64,000 nt of DNA from Nitrospirota bacterium. GTDB taxonomy: Bacteria; Nitrospirota; Thermodesulfovibrionia; Thermodesulfovibrionales; Dissulfurispiraceae. Positions 7,111 through 15,836 of the stretch are shown here, piece after piece. How positions within the stretch are numbered: the stretch's first letter is position 1; each line of letters begins with the position of its first letter. A model generated the notes under the pieces. The model was not told where the DNA came from and made no database searches. It worked only from the letters and a program-made list of their open reading frames with translations. The position numbers were made by a program, and so were the translations under genes. The DNA is taken from contig JADFXU010000008.1 of assembly GCA_015233365.1 (NCBI GenBank), positions 1-64,000 of the forward strand, in the 5' to 3' direction.

Positions 7111-8631
7111 ATGGAAACGGTAATCAATAACAAGTCAGGCCGGATGGGAGTTGCTGCGTATATCGTATGTACTGCTCTCCTTGTCTGTTTTGCGCTTCCG
7201 GGTCAGCCTTCTTTTGCCGCCTCGGAGCAGGGTCCCCGGAAAGTTGATAAACTTTTTGGGGCGGAAGGTAATGCAGACGAGGACGAAAGGAATCAGTGCC
7301 TTAAGTGCCACGGTGAAAAAGGGTCGATAAAGAAATTCCCTGACGGAGATTTCATTTCGACTTATGTTGATCCCCAGGCTTTTACTTCGTCGGTACACAG
7401 ATCTCTCCGGTGCACCGCGTGCCATAAGGAGTTCTCTCTACAGCACCATCCGGAGCGGTCATTCAGGAACAAGCTTCAGTACCGGATAAAGGAGTCTCAT
7501 GTCTGCAGGGACTGCCATAAAGAAGGGACCATCAAGTCAGTGGCAGTCCATGAGTCCCTGTTCAGGAAAGAAAGGGCGGGAGAGGCAGTCGTCTGCACCA
7601 ATTGCCACAGCGCTCATGCCGTCACCCCTGCCGTGGGCGGCAACGCATCGACCGGGGAGGAGAAGTATTGCCTCCGTTGCCACTCCCGGGAAACAAAGAT
7701 GGATTTCAACGACAAGGAGTGTATCTCATTGCGCGTGAACATAGCCGAACTCCGGAATTCACCTCATAAGAACATGGGCTGTTCGGATTGCCACTTCGGC
7801 TTTTCCCAGGAGAACCATCCGCAGAGAAGGTTCAGGTACGAACGGGAATACAGGATTTCATCCGCAGAGATGTGCAGGAAGTGCCATTTCGACAAGTATT
7901 CGAAGGTCTCTGAAAGCATCCACTATAATATGCTTAGCACAGGGAGGCTGGACGCTCCTACATGCATTGATTGCCACGGAGGGCACGCTGTTTCATCCCT
8001 CGGCGACAACAGGGCCCTGGCTGTGATGAAATGCAGGAAGTGCCATGGTGAAGTTTACGATACTTACGCTAAGAGCGTTCACGGCAAGGCACTGTTGAAC
8101 GCGAACAATAAAGACGTACCGATCTGTATCGACTGCCATTCGTCTCACAGTATAAAGAACCCCTCCTCATCGGCTTTCCATGATTACATACCGGAAATGT
8201 GCGGCAAGTGTCATTCGAACCCGACCCTCATGGGGAAATACGGCCTGTCCACGGATGTGGTAAAGACCTATCTCTCGGATTTCCACGGCATGACCCTCGG
8301 CCTCCAGCGTAAGGAGGCCTCGAAGGGATACCGGCCTGATCCGCCTATGGCTGTATGCACGGATTGCCACGGTACGCACGAGATAGCCGGTGTTCTAGGG
8401 GCGGACGTGCAGGTTTTGAAGGACAAGTTGCTGAAGAGGTGCCAGAAATGCCACAGCAACGCGACCTCAAACTTCCCGGATGCGTGGCTTTCCCATTATA
8501 AACCGAGTCTCAGGGTGGCGCCTCTGGTTTTTATAGCGGAACAGTTTTATAAGATCATAATGCCGCTAATGGTGGTGGGGCTGCTGTTCCAGGTACTGCT
8601 GCAGATCTGGCGATACCTGGCGAACAGGTAG
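7111..8631 (+). CDS. Membrane-anchored 13-haem cytochrome c
   Basis: 506 aa from the ATG at 7111. A signal peptide (about residues 12-37) is followed by thirteen CXXCH motifs: CLKCH, CTACH, CRDCH, CTNCH, CLRCH, CSDCH, CRKCH, CIDCH, CRKCH, CIDCH, CGKCH, CTDCH and CQKCH. One C-terminal hydrophobic segment (about residues 475-500, with IIMPLMVVGLLFQVLLQI) anchors it. This is the haem-rich subunit of an Hmc-type complex. Just after the signal peptide, bases 7233-7261 match 27 of 29 bases of the dispersed repeat at 2956-2984, so codons for GPRKVDKLFG seem to be repeat-derived. An alternative start at 7144 would shorten the leader. The gene follows NrfD after 34 bases. Confidence 0.9.
   Translation: METVINNKSGRMGVAAYIVCTALLVCFALPGQPSFAASEQGPRKVDKLFGAEGNADEDERNQCLKCHGEKGSIKKFPDGDFISTYVDPQAFTSSVHRSLRCTACHKEFSLQHHPERSFRNKLQYRIKESHVCRDCHKEGTIKSVAVHESLFRKERAGEAVVCTNCHSAHAVTPAVGGNASTGEEKYCLRCHSRETKMDFNDKECISLRVNIAELRNSPHKNMGCSDCHFGFSQENHPQRRFRYEREYRISSAEMCRKCHFDKYSKVSESIHYNMLSTGRLDAPTCIDCHGGHAVSSLGDNRALAVMKCRKCHGEVYDTYAKSVHGKALLNANNKDVPICIDCHSSHSIKNPSSSAFHDYIPEMCGKCHSNPTLMGKYGLSTDVVKTYLSDFHGMTLGLQRKEASKGYRPDPPMAVCTDCHGTHEIAGVLGADVQVLKDKLLKRCQKCHSNATSNFPDAWLSHYKPSLRVAPLVFIAEQFYKIIMPLMVVGLLFQVLLQIWRYLANR
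7233..7261 (+). repeat. Dispersed-repeat fragment inside the cytochrome gene
   Basis: These 29 bases match the reverse complement of 2956-2984 at 27 positions, including the run AAAGTTGATAAACTTTTTGG. The segment is palindromic in the source element. It lies in frame just downstream of the signal-peptide region, where sequence constraint is low. Confidence 0.6.
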
Positions 8632-8642
8632 GAGAGGATACC

Positions 8643-9293
8643 ATGGAGTCGGGTAATTTATCAGCCGGCGAAGAAAGATTCAGAAAGTTCAGCGTGTACC
8701 GGATCGTCGAGCACCTGGCGTTGATTGCCTGTTTTACGGTCCTGGCAATGACAGGGCTCCCGCAGAAGTTTTACTCCCTTGGTATTTCGCAGTTGATCAT
8801 TACTTCGCTCGGGGGTATCGATAGCGTAAGGTCCATTCACCATGTCGCTGCCGCGATTTTTACGGTGCTGGCCTTGCAGCACATAATCACGGCATTTATC
8901 GGTGTTGTTTTCCTGCAGTGGGAGCCATCAATGCTTATCGCTGTGAAAGATATCCATGATGCGCTGCATAATGTCAAATATTGTCTGGGGATGGCCGGCC
9001 GGCCGGCGATGAGCGGCAGGTATAACTACAAGGAAAAATTTGTCTATTGGTTCATCCTCCTCGGTGGCGTACAGATGATTGCCACCGGGTTCATCCTCTG
9101 GTTCCCGGTTATAGCTGCGAATTATCTTCCGGGACAATTCATACCGGTCTCAAAGGTCATCCACACTAATGACGCTATGCTGATTTTCCTTCTGACAGCC
9201 ATATGGCATATATATGATTCCATATTCAACCCGGAGGTATTTCCGCTTGATAAAAGCATATTTACCGGAATGAAGAAAACAACCCGGACCTGA
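8643..9293 (+). CDS. Cytochrome b subunit (formate dehydrogenase gamma/b561 type)
   Basis: 216 aa with four hydrophobic segments (about 23-43, 63-87, 130-158 and 172-192). Histidines in RIVEHLALIACF, SIHHVAAAIF, the LQHII turn, the HTND segment and TAIWHIYDS are placed to ligate two haems b, as in FdhI/HydC-type subunits. GGAG precedes the ATG, and the gene starts 11 bases after the 13-haem cytochrome. It completes the membrane complex by linking haem b and the quinone pool. It is the last structural gene of the operon; the sensor kinase follows after 56 bases. Confidence 0.87.
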   Translation: MESGNLSAGEERFRKFSVYRIVEHLALIACFTVLAMTGLPQKFYSLGISQLIITSLGGIDSVRSIHHVAAAIFTVLALQHIITAFIGVVFLQWEPSMLIAVKDIHDALHNVKYCLGMAGRPAMSGRYNYKEKFVYWFILLGGVQMIATGFILWFPVIAANYLPGQFIPVSKVIHTNDAMLIFLLTAIWHIYDSIFNPEVFPLDKSIFTGMKKTTRT

Positions 9294-9349
9294 TACTCAA
9301 CTTAAGGCGCGTTGACCGGCATAGTCTTTTTGGGCTATGTTAATTATAG

Positions 9350-11167
9350 ATGCAAAAAAAGATAATTATTGCCATAATTTTTTATGTTATCGTCATAATG
9401 GTCACGCTCGGCATAATCAGCGACCTTGCAGTCAATGAAAGTATCAAAAGCTCACTGCAGAACAGGCTTGCCCTTGCCAGAACCATAGCCAACAATGTCG
9501 ATTTCTTTCTGCAGCGCAATCTGGGCAAGCTTGAGGATGTGTCCAACTCAGGCAAAATTAATCTAAGGGACAGTGACATGCGGTCAAAGGAAAGGATACT
9601 CGAAACCATTTACAGGTATTCGCTTTTTACCGACGGCGTATTTCTCCTTGATGAGCACGGCAATGAAGTGATGACCTATCCGCCGCGCTTTGGGTATTTT
9701 TCGAATCTCACCTACATCAACGATGTGAACCGGGTGCTTCGGGATGGACGACCGGTAATCTCCAACGTCTATACAGTCGAACCCATCAAAAAGAAAGTGA
9801 TATTCATAATGGCGCCGCTGAAGGACGGCGAAGGGAAGATCAGCGGCGTTGTAGGCGGCATACTCGGCCCGGCGGACCATTTTGTCAATATGCTTCTGAA
9901 GAGCGGTAAGGTGGGAAGCAACAGTTATATAGAACTGATCGACTCCAATGAAATTGTGCTTGCTTCGGATAATCCTTCGCGCCTGTTCCAGCACCACGAC
10001 CATGAAGGTATGTTGGGCAGGATGATATTGGAAGGCAGGGATGGAATCCTGGAATGCAGGCATGGTTTTTCTCATCCTGATGCCGAGAAGAAACCGGTTG
10101 ACCGTCTTGCCTTTGTTCCCCTGAGCACAGCCAAATGGGGTGTAATAGTCGGGCAGGACGAGAGAGATATCTTTGGCCCTGCTATCGGTCTCAAGCGAAT
10201 GTTCTTCGTGCTTGTGTTCATATTCATCGGCACGTCTCTTGTTTTTTCGATCGGCATAAGCATGAGCATAGTCAAGCCGCTCAGATCGTTGATGTCCTCC
10301 ACAAACAAGATAGCTTCAGGCGATCTTTTAACGCCGGTGGGGAAACTTGGCGGTGATGAGATTCTGATGCTCAGCAAAAGCATCGATGACATGAGGAAAA
10401 AACTCGCAGAATCAGTTGAGAGCATAAAGAACCAGAATATAGAACTGGAAGACCGGGTAGCGGAGAGGACCGGACAGATAAGGGAAAGCAGGAGGCAGGT
10501 CAAGCACCTGCTGAAAAAGGTCATTTCGTCCCAGGAAGAAGAGCGGACAAGAATAGCCCGGGGCATTCATGATACCATACTTCAGGACTTGTCGGCCTTT
10601 TTGATAAAACTGGACATATGCAGATTGCAGCCTGATCGGGTTACAATAGGAAAAATAGACGAAATGAGGAACATTGTGATCGAAACCATGGATAATGTCC
10701 ATAGTGTCATCAAGGACCTGAGGCCTTCTATTCTTGACGATTTTGGAATAGATGCGTCCATTACCTGGCTGATGAAAAATCATCTTGCGGAAAAGGGCAT
10801 TAATTTTTACTTTGATGTGGATTTTCCGGACGAAAGAAGGCTGTCTCCGGAGGTTGAAATTACATTGTTCAGGATACTTCAGGAGGCCATTATCAACATA
10901 AAACGCCATGCAAATGCAGAAAATGTTTTTGTTTCCCTCGAAGTTGGAGACGCTTTTATAGAAATTTCCGTTGAGGATGACGGCTGCGGCTTCGATGTTG
11001 ATAAATTAATGGGTCATCCCGTCGAAGGAGGCAGGGGATTGGGGATAATCGGGATGAAGGAAAGGGCGTCGCTATTGGGAGGAAACTTGTTTGTTTATAC
11101 GAAGCCTGGATGGGGAACAAGAATATGCATGCAGATTCCGCTGAATGGCACGGTGGAAGATGTCTAA
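9350..11167 (+). CDS. NarL-family sensor histidine kinase with periplasmic Cache-type sensor
   Basis: 605 aa. Order: membrane segment (about 4-27), periplasmic dCache-like sensor (to about 280), second membrane segment (about 283-305), HAMP, a short coiled coil, a HisKA_3 domain with the phospho-accepting His407 in ERTRIARGIHDTIL, and a HATPase domain with EDDGCGFD and the GRGLGIIGMKER G-box. This is the layout of sensors that pair with NarL/FixJ regulators, and such a regulator follows with an 8-base overlap. Placed directly behind the redox operon, the pair probably reports an electron donor, acceptor or small organic acid and tunes that operon (inference from position). Confidence 0.92.
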   Translation: MQKKIIIAIIFYVIVIMVTLGIISDLAVNESIKSSLQNRLALARTIANNVDFFLQRNLGKLEDVSNSGKINLRDSDMRSKERILETIYRYSLFTDGVFLLDEHGNEVMTYPPRFGYFSNLTYINDVNRVLRDGRPVISNVYTVEPIKKKVIFIMAPLKDGEGKISGVVGGILGPADHFVNMLLKSGKVGSNSYIELIDSNEIVLASDNPSRLFQHHDHEGMLGRMILEGRDGILECRHGFSHPDAEKKPVDRLAFVPLSTAKWGVIVGQDERDIFGPAIGLKRMFFVLVFIFIGTSLVFSIGISMSIVKPLRSLMSSTNKIASGDLLTPVGKLGGDEILMLSKSIDDMRKKLAESVESIKNQNIELEDRVAERTGQIRESRRQVKHLLKKVISSQEEERTRIARGIHDTILQDLSAFLIKLDICRLQPDRVTIGKIDEMRNIVIETMDNVHSVIKDLRPSILDDFGIDASITWLMKNHLAEKGINFYFDVDFPDERRLSPEVEITLFRILQEAIINIKRHANAENVFVSLEVGDAFIEISVEDDGCGFDVDKLMGHPVEGGRGLGIIGMKERASLLGGNLFVYTKPGWGTRICMQIPLNGTVEDV

Positions 11168-11819
11168 GATACGCGTATTGATCGCTGATGACCACGCGCT
11201 TGTCAGGGAGGGGATAGTCGCATTTCTGAAGTTCTGCGATGACATTGAGGTTGTCGGCGAGGCGTCCGACGGTATCGAAGTGGTTGAACGGGCTATTAAA
11301 CTGAGACCCGAAATCGTTCTGATGGACATAGGTATGCCCAGGCTTGGCGGCCTTGAGGCCACAGTAGAACTTAAAAAAACAGACCCGGACATAAAGATCA
11401 TAGTACTTACCCAATATGATGACAAGGAGTATATCTCCCGTTTTCTGAAGGCAGGCGTTTCCGGGTATATACTTAAGAAGGCGGTGGGCAGCGAACTGGT
11501 CAATGCCATTCGCGCGGTGCACAGAGGGGAGTTTTATCTGTTTTCTTCCATAGCTTCGGAAGTTGTGGCCGGTTATCTTGACAAGCGCAAGTCGCCTGCT
11601 GAAGACGAGTCGTACGAAAAGCTGACCGACAGGGAACATCAGGTGCTCAAGCTGATAGCAGACGGGTGCAGCCACAAGGAGATAGCACGCTGCCTCAATA
11701 TCAGCGTAAAGACAGTGGCATCTCACCAGACAAACATCTCCGAAAAACTTGGCATCCATTCCCGCACGGCACTTGTCAAATTTGCTATTCAGAAAGGGAT
11801 AATAAAACTTGAAAAGTGA
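11160..11819 (+). CDS. NarL/FixJ-family response regulator
   Basis: 219 aa from the ATG at 11160. The receiver domain has the acidic pair in LIADDHALVREGI, the phospho-accepting Asp56 (LMDIGMP) and the conserved Lys in LKKAV. The C-terminal LuxR-type HTH (LTDREHQVLKLIADGCSHKEI...SVKTVASHQTNI) is intact. It is the partner of the sensor kinase whose 3' end it overlaps. NarL-type dimers commonly bind short half-sites near one helical turn apart, which makes the array at 3050-3098 a reasonable target (inference). Confidence 0.93.
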   Translation: MSKIRVLIADDHALVREGIVAFLKFCDDIEVVGEASDGIEVVERAIKLRPEIVLMDIGMPRLGGLEATVELKKTDPDIKIIVLTQYDDKEYISRFLKAGVSGYILKKAVGSELVNAIRAVHRGEFYLFSSIASEVVAGYLDKRKSPAEDESYEKLTDREHQVLKLIADGCSHKEIARCLNISVKTVASHQTNISEKLGIHSRTALVKFAIQKGIIKLEK

Positions 11820-11824
11820 AAAAG

Positions 11825-12235
11825 ATGGAGGGAAATGTGGCACACCGGATCAGCTTAAAAATCTATTATGAAGATACCGATGCCGGAGGGGTGGTATACT
11901 ATGGTAATTTCCTTCGCTATCTTGAGAGGGCGCGTACCGAGTTTCTTCTGGACTATGGGATCAATGTCGCGGAATGGCATAACAGGGGGCTTTTTTTTGT
12001 AGTGACTCATGTCGATATCCATTATAAAAAACCTGCGAGATTGGGCGAGACAATAGATATTACAACTGAAGTGGCGGAAATGAAAAATGCTTCGATTCTG
12101 TTAAAGAACCTCGTTTCCAGAGACGGCGTTATATTAGTCGAGGCCTTTGTGAGCTTTGCCTGCATTGACAGGGATGGCAGACCGAAAAGACTGCCCGAGG
12201 AGTTGAAGGGGCTAAGTACTTCAATTCATAAATAG
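11825..12235 (+). CDS. ybgC: YbgC/FadM-family acyl-CoA thioesterase (hot-dog fold)
   Basis: About 136 aa. The catalytic signature YYEDTDAGGVVYYGNFLRYL, with the active Asp in DTDAGG, marks the YbgC/4-hydroxybenzoyl-CoA thioesterase group; HYKKPARLGETI and the later VSFACIDR strand complete the hot-dog fold. Members hydrolyse short-chain acyl-CoA or acyl-ACP and often accompany Tol-Pal genes, which are not here. The start is uncertain: GTG 11816, ATG 11825 and GTG 11837 (GGAGGG 4 bases upstream) are all in frame. It overlaps or abuts the response-regulator gene and is probably co-transcribed. Confidence 0.85.
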   Translation: MEGNVAHRISLKIYYEDTDAGGVVYYGNFLRYLERARTEFLLDYGINVAEWHNRGLFFVVTHVDIHYKKPARLGETIDITTEVAEMKNASILLKNLVSRDGVILVEAFVSFACIDRDGRPKRLPEELKGLSTSIHK

Positions 12236-12317
12236 CTTGCGTCCGGTCACTCAGGTTTGGGTCAGTGGTTAGTTGTGTTCTACAAAATTGTTCAGATGTT
12301 GTATATTAAGAGTGTTT

Positions 12318-13208
12318 ATGAAGGTATTAGTCGCTGATACATCTGCCTCAACCAGGAAAGAGCTTGGCCCGATCCTCGAGAACGAAGGGTATCTGTGCTG
12401 CTTCACGAAACGCGGCAGTGATATCATCGAGTGTGTTTACCGCGAGTCTCCCGATGTTGTTTTTCTCCCTACGAATTCCCATTATCAGCAGAGCCTTAAG
12501 ATATTGGTAAAGCTCAAATCTGCGCCATCTACTCGTGACATTCCCGTAATACTTATCGCTGCAAACAGAGCACGCAAGACGCTGGCAAAGGGGTTTCAGT
12601 TGGGTGCATACGATTATATTTCCCCGCCTTACTTCAAAGAAGAGGTGCTGGCGCGGATCCGCAATATCATTCACATCAGGAACAAGACAAAAGAACTTGA
12701 GTTTATGATGGACCGGGACTATCTGACCGGACTCTATAACCGGAACTATTTCATGGCCAGACTGATCGAGGAGTTGTCATGGTCTATGAGCTACAAGGAG
12801 CCTCTCTCACTCATGATGCTCGACATAGACTTTTTCAAGAAAGTCAATGACACTTACGGCCACCGCTGTGGAGATGAAGTTTTGAGAAAAATTGCGGATT
12901 GTCTGTCGTCCACTGCACGGAGAGAGGACATTGTAGGCAGATATGGGGGGGAAGAATTCATTATTCTGATGTCAAACGCCTCTCTTGATGACGCTCTTGT
13001 GCTTGGAGAGAAACTGCGTAAAGCGGTAATGAGTGAGAAGTTTTCTCTTGAGTTGCCCAATATGTTTTCCGTCACCATCAGTATAGGAATAACTACTTTC
13101 ACCGATATAAACGAGCAGTCTACCGATGTGCTTATAGGGCAGGCTGACAAAGCACTTTACGCGGCAAAAGAAGGTGGAAGAAACAGGATCTGCGTTTACG
13201 GAAAATAG
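12318..13208 (+). CDS. Diguanylate cyclase with degenerate receiver domain
   Basis: 296 aa. Residues 1-118 fold like a CheY receiver (MKVLVADTSAS start, AYDYISPPYFKEE end), but the phospho-acceptor position after the third strand reads DVVFLPTN, with Pro51 where Asp is expected, and the N-terminal acidic pair is reduced to one Asp. The GGDEF domain is intact: DYLTGLYNR, DIDFFKKVND, GGEEF at 210-214, and an RXXD inhibitory I-site (RRED, 201-204). It should make cyclic di-GMP with product inhibition, while control by phosphorylation looks lost. It stands alone, 82 bases after the thioesterase gene. Confidence 0.9.
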   Translation: MKVLVADTSASTRKELGPILENEGYLCCFTKRGSDIIECVYRESPDVVFLPTNSHYQQSLKILVKLKSAPSTRDIPVILIAANRARKTLAKGFQLGAYDYISPPYFKEEVLARIRNIIHIRNKTKELEFMMDRDYLTGLYNRNYFMARLIEELSWSMSYKEPLSLMMLDIDFFKKVNDTYGHRCGDEVLRKIADCLSSTARREDIVGRYGGEEFIILMSNASLDDALVLGEKLRKAVMSEKFSLELPNMFSVTISIGITTFTDINEQSTDVLIGQADKALYAAKEGGRNRICVYGK

Positions 13209-13246
13209 GCGCCCCCCTTCTCCTGCCGTGACCATTATCCCCGCTC

Positions 13247-13276
13247 TTGTCAACGTTTCTGATGTGAGTATATAAT
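13247..13276 (+). promoter_or_regulatory. Sigma-70-type promoter of the dehydratase gene
   Basis: TTGTCA at 13247-13252 and TATAAT at 13271-13276 are 18 bases apart, 34 bases before the ATG at 13310. A GGAGG site lies between. Confidence 0.6.
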
Positions 13277-13309
13277 ACATATTCAACATATACGACTCCT
13301 GGAGGTAAC

Positions 13310-14569
13310 ATGACCATTACAGAGAAGATCCTTGCAGTTCATGCCGGGAAAAAGTCAGTTTCAGCCGGCGAATTAATGAATGCGAAGGTTGATCTTGTCC
13401 TTGCTAATGATATCACGGCGCCTATTGCGATAACCGAATTCAAAAAGACAGGGGCGAAGCGTGTCTTTGACAAGGAGCGTATTGCACTTGTGCCTGACCA
13501 TTTTACCCCGCAGAAGGACATTAAGGCAGCGGAACAGTGCAAACTGCTGAGGGAATTTTCAAAAGAACAGGACCTGGACCTGTATTTCGAAGTTGGAAGA
13601 ATGGGCATAGAGCATGCATTCCTTCCTGAACAGGGACTTGTCGGTCCCGGCGATCTGGTGATCGGCGCCGACAGCCACACCTGTACTTACGGGGCGCTTG
13701 GCGCCTTCGCAACCGGGGTCGGCTCTACTGATGTCGCTGCCGCCATGGCAACCGGGGAATGCTGGTTCAAGGTCCCCGAATCCATGAAATTCATATACTA
13801 CGGGAAACTCAACAAATGGGTGAGTGGAAAGGATCTTATTCTGCATACTATTGGGGACATAGGTGTTGACGGGGCATTATACAGGGCCATGGAATTTGAG
13901 GGAGAAGCGATCAGGACTCTTCCCATGTCAGGCAGACTTACTATGTGTAACATGGCGATAGAGGCCGGCGGAAAAAACGGCATCATTGTCCCCGATGCGA
14001 TAACCGAGGAGTACGTGAAGGGAAGGGCAAGGCGGCCATATACCTTCTATAAGACTGACACGGATGCGCGTTATGTGGAAATAAAGGATTACGACTGCTC
14101 CCGCATTCCGCTGACTGTGGCATGTCCGCACCTGCCTTCAAATGCAAAACCTGCGGCAGAACTTTCACATATTACTATCGATCAGGTAGTCGTGGGCTCA
14201 TGCACAAACGGACGGCTCGAGGACTTGAGGGAGGCTGCCCGGATACTGAAGGGCAGAAAGGTCAATCCTAATGTCAGGATGATCATATTCCCGGCTACGC
14301 AACAGATTTACAGGCAGGCGATGAAGGAAGGTCTTTTGGATATCTTCATCGAAGCTGAAGCAGCGGTTTCAACGCCTACCTGCGGGCCATGCCTGGGCGG
14401 GCATATGGGCGTTCTTGCCAAAGGCGAAAGGGCACTGGCAACCACCAACAGGAATTTTGTGGGCAGGATGGGCCACCCTGAGAGCGAAGTGTATCTCTCT
14501 AACCCTGCTGTTGCGGCCGCAACAGCCGTGCTCGGGAAAATAGGCACGCCGGAAGAATTGGGGCTGTAA
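13310..14569 (+). CDS. leuC: 3-isopropylmalate/homoaconitate dehydratase large subunit (LeuC/AksD type)
   Basis: 419 aa, the length of the short archaeal/anaerobe-type LeuC branch. The [4Fe-4S] cluster cysteines lie in VVGSCTNGR and in [11 protein letters not shown]; the early [20 protein letters not shown] motif is the conserved aconitase-family active-site segment. It isomerises 2- to 3-isopropylmalate (leucine) or acts on homologous 2-hydroxy acids. The small subunit LeuD is not adjacent, so the exact substrate cannot be read from context. GGAGG precedes the ATG. Its stop shares a base with the ATG of glgC. Confidence 0.88.
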   Translation: MTITEKILAVHAGKKSVSAGELMNAKVDLVLANDITAPIAITEFKKTGAKRVFDKERIALVPDHFTPQKDIKAAEQCKLLREFSKEQDLDLYFEVGRMGIEHAFLPEQGLVGPGDLVIGADSHTCTYGALGAFATGVGSTDVAAAMATGECWFKVPESMKFIYYGKLNKWVSGKDLILHTIGDIGVDGALYRAMEFEGEAIRTLPMSGRLTMCNMAIEAGGKNGIIVPDAITEEYVKGRARRPYTFYKTDTDARYVEIKDYDCSRIPLTVACPHLPSNAKPAAELSHITIDQVVVGSCTNGRLEDLREAARILKGRKVNPNVRMIIFPATQQIYRQAMKEGLLDIFIEAEAAVSTPTCGPCLGGHMGVLAKGERALATTNRNFVGRMGHPESEVYLSNPAVAAATAVLGKIGTPEELGL

Positions 14570-15789
14570 TGGCTCATCCGAAGGTTCTTGCTTTAATTCT
14601 TGCAGGAGGAAAAGGCGAGCGGCTTTTCCCTCTTACCGTTTTCCGCTCCAAGCCGTCGGTCCCGTTCGGAGGCAGGTACCGCATTGCAGACTTTGTGCTC
14701 AGTAATTTTGTTAATTCCCATATTTATTCAATCTATCTTCTTGTCCAGTACAAGTCCCAGTCCCTTATAGAGCATGTCAGGACCAACTGGAATTTCTCCT
14801 CCATAGTAAAGGACCATTTTGTCGCTGTCGTTCCTCCCCAGATGAAGATGGGGCCCGAGTGGTTCCAGGGCACGTCCGATGCGGTCTATCAGAATATTAA
14901 TCTTATCAAGGACCACAATACCGATCTTGTGATCATTTTCGGTGCCGATCATATTTACAGGATGGATATCAGACAGATGATCGACTTCCACCTGAGCAAC
15001 GACGCCTATGTTACTGTGGCTGCCCGTCCTGTGCCGGTCGAACAGGCCCAGGCCTTCGGCGTCATTAAGACGGATACAGAAAAACGCATAACCGGATTCC
15101 AGGAGAAACCCAAAAATCCTGCCCCCATGCCCGATGATCCTTCACGGGCCTACGTGTCGATGGGTAATTATATATTCAGGACGGATGTGCTCGTTGACGT
15201 CCTCGTGAAGGCGCAGCAAAAGAAACAGCATGACTTCGGTGCACATATCATACCTAAGCTCGTGGACACCCGGAAAGTTTTTGCATATGATTTCGCGACC
15301 AACATAATTCCGGGCTCGAAACCTTATGAGGAAAAAGGCTACTGGCGGGATGTGGGAACAATAAGCGCCTATTTCAATGCCCACATGGATTTGCTGAGCG
15401 AAACCCCGCCTTTTGATACTCACAACACTCAATGGGCCATCCACCCTTCGGGGTATGAAGGACCATCGACCAGGATATTCGATGGCCACATAATGAACAG
15501 TCTGATAGCTGAAGGCTCGACCATCAAGCAAGCGAAGATACGAAATTCCATTATCCGGAGCGGTGTTACCATCGAGGAAGGCGCAGACATAGACGAGTGC
15601 ATCATAATGAACAGGGTGACAGTTAGTAAAGGATGCAAACTCCGCAGGGTGATCGTGGATAAACTGAATGTAATCAGGGCCGGCGAACAAATCGGATTCA
15701 ATCAGGACAAGGACCGTTTCAGGTGTCACATCGACCAGTCCTCCGGTATTGCCATCATTCCGCGGGGCGGAAGGATCGCGCATCCCTAA
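14569..15789 (+). CDS. glgC: Glucose-1-phosphate adenylyltransferase
   Basis: 406 aa, normal length. The nucleotidyltransferase signature LILAGGKGERLFPLT is followed by FGGRYRIADFVLSN and the FGADHIYRMD metal site; the C-terminal part has left-handed beta-helix hexapeptides (GSTIKQAKIRNSIIRSGVTI). It makes ADP-glucose for glycogen synthesis and is usually activated by glycolytic intermediates. No other glycogen gene is adjacent. The one-base overlap with the dehydratase gene indicates co-transcription of functionally unrelated genes. Confidence 0.93.
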   Translation: MAHPKVLALILAGGKGERLFPLTVFRSKPSVPFGGRYRIADFVLSNFVNSHIYSIYLLVQYKSQSLIEHVRTNWNFSSIVKDHFVAVVPPQMKMGPEWFQGTSDAVYQNINLIKDHNTDLVIIFGADHIYRMDIRQMIDFHLSNDAYVTVAARPVPVEQAQAFGVIKTDTEKRITGFQEKPKNPAPMPDDPSRAYVSMGNYIFRTDVLVDVLVKAQQKKQHDFGAHIIPKLVDTRKVFAYDFATNIIPGSKPYEEKGYWRDVGTISAYFNAHMDLLSETPPFDTHNTQWAIHPSGYEGPSTRIFDGHIMNSLIAEGSTIKQAKIRNSIIRSGVTIEEGADIDECIIMNRVTVSKGCKLRRVIVDKLNVIRAGEQIGFNQDKDRFRCHIDQSSGIAIIPRGGRIAHP

Positions 15790-15836
15790 AAGAGTCATCG
15801 ACAACACTAGAAACAGATACTTTCGCGAAGGAGTGC

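Noticed and set aside
9294-9349. Intrinsic terminator between the redox operon and the sensor kinase
   Set aside because: The 56-base gap has only short T-runs and no stable stem, so read-through from the operon remains likely.
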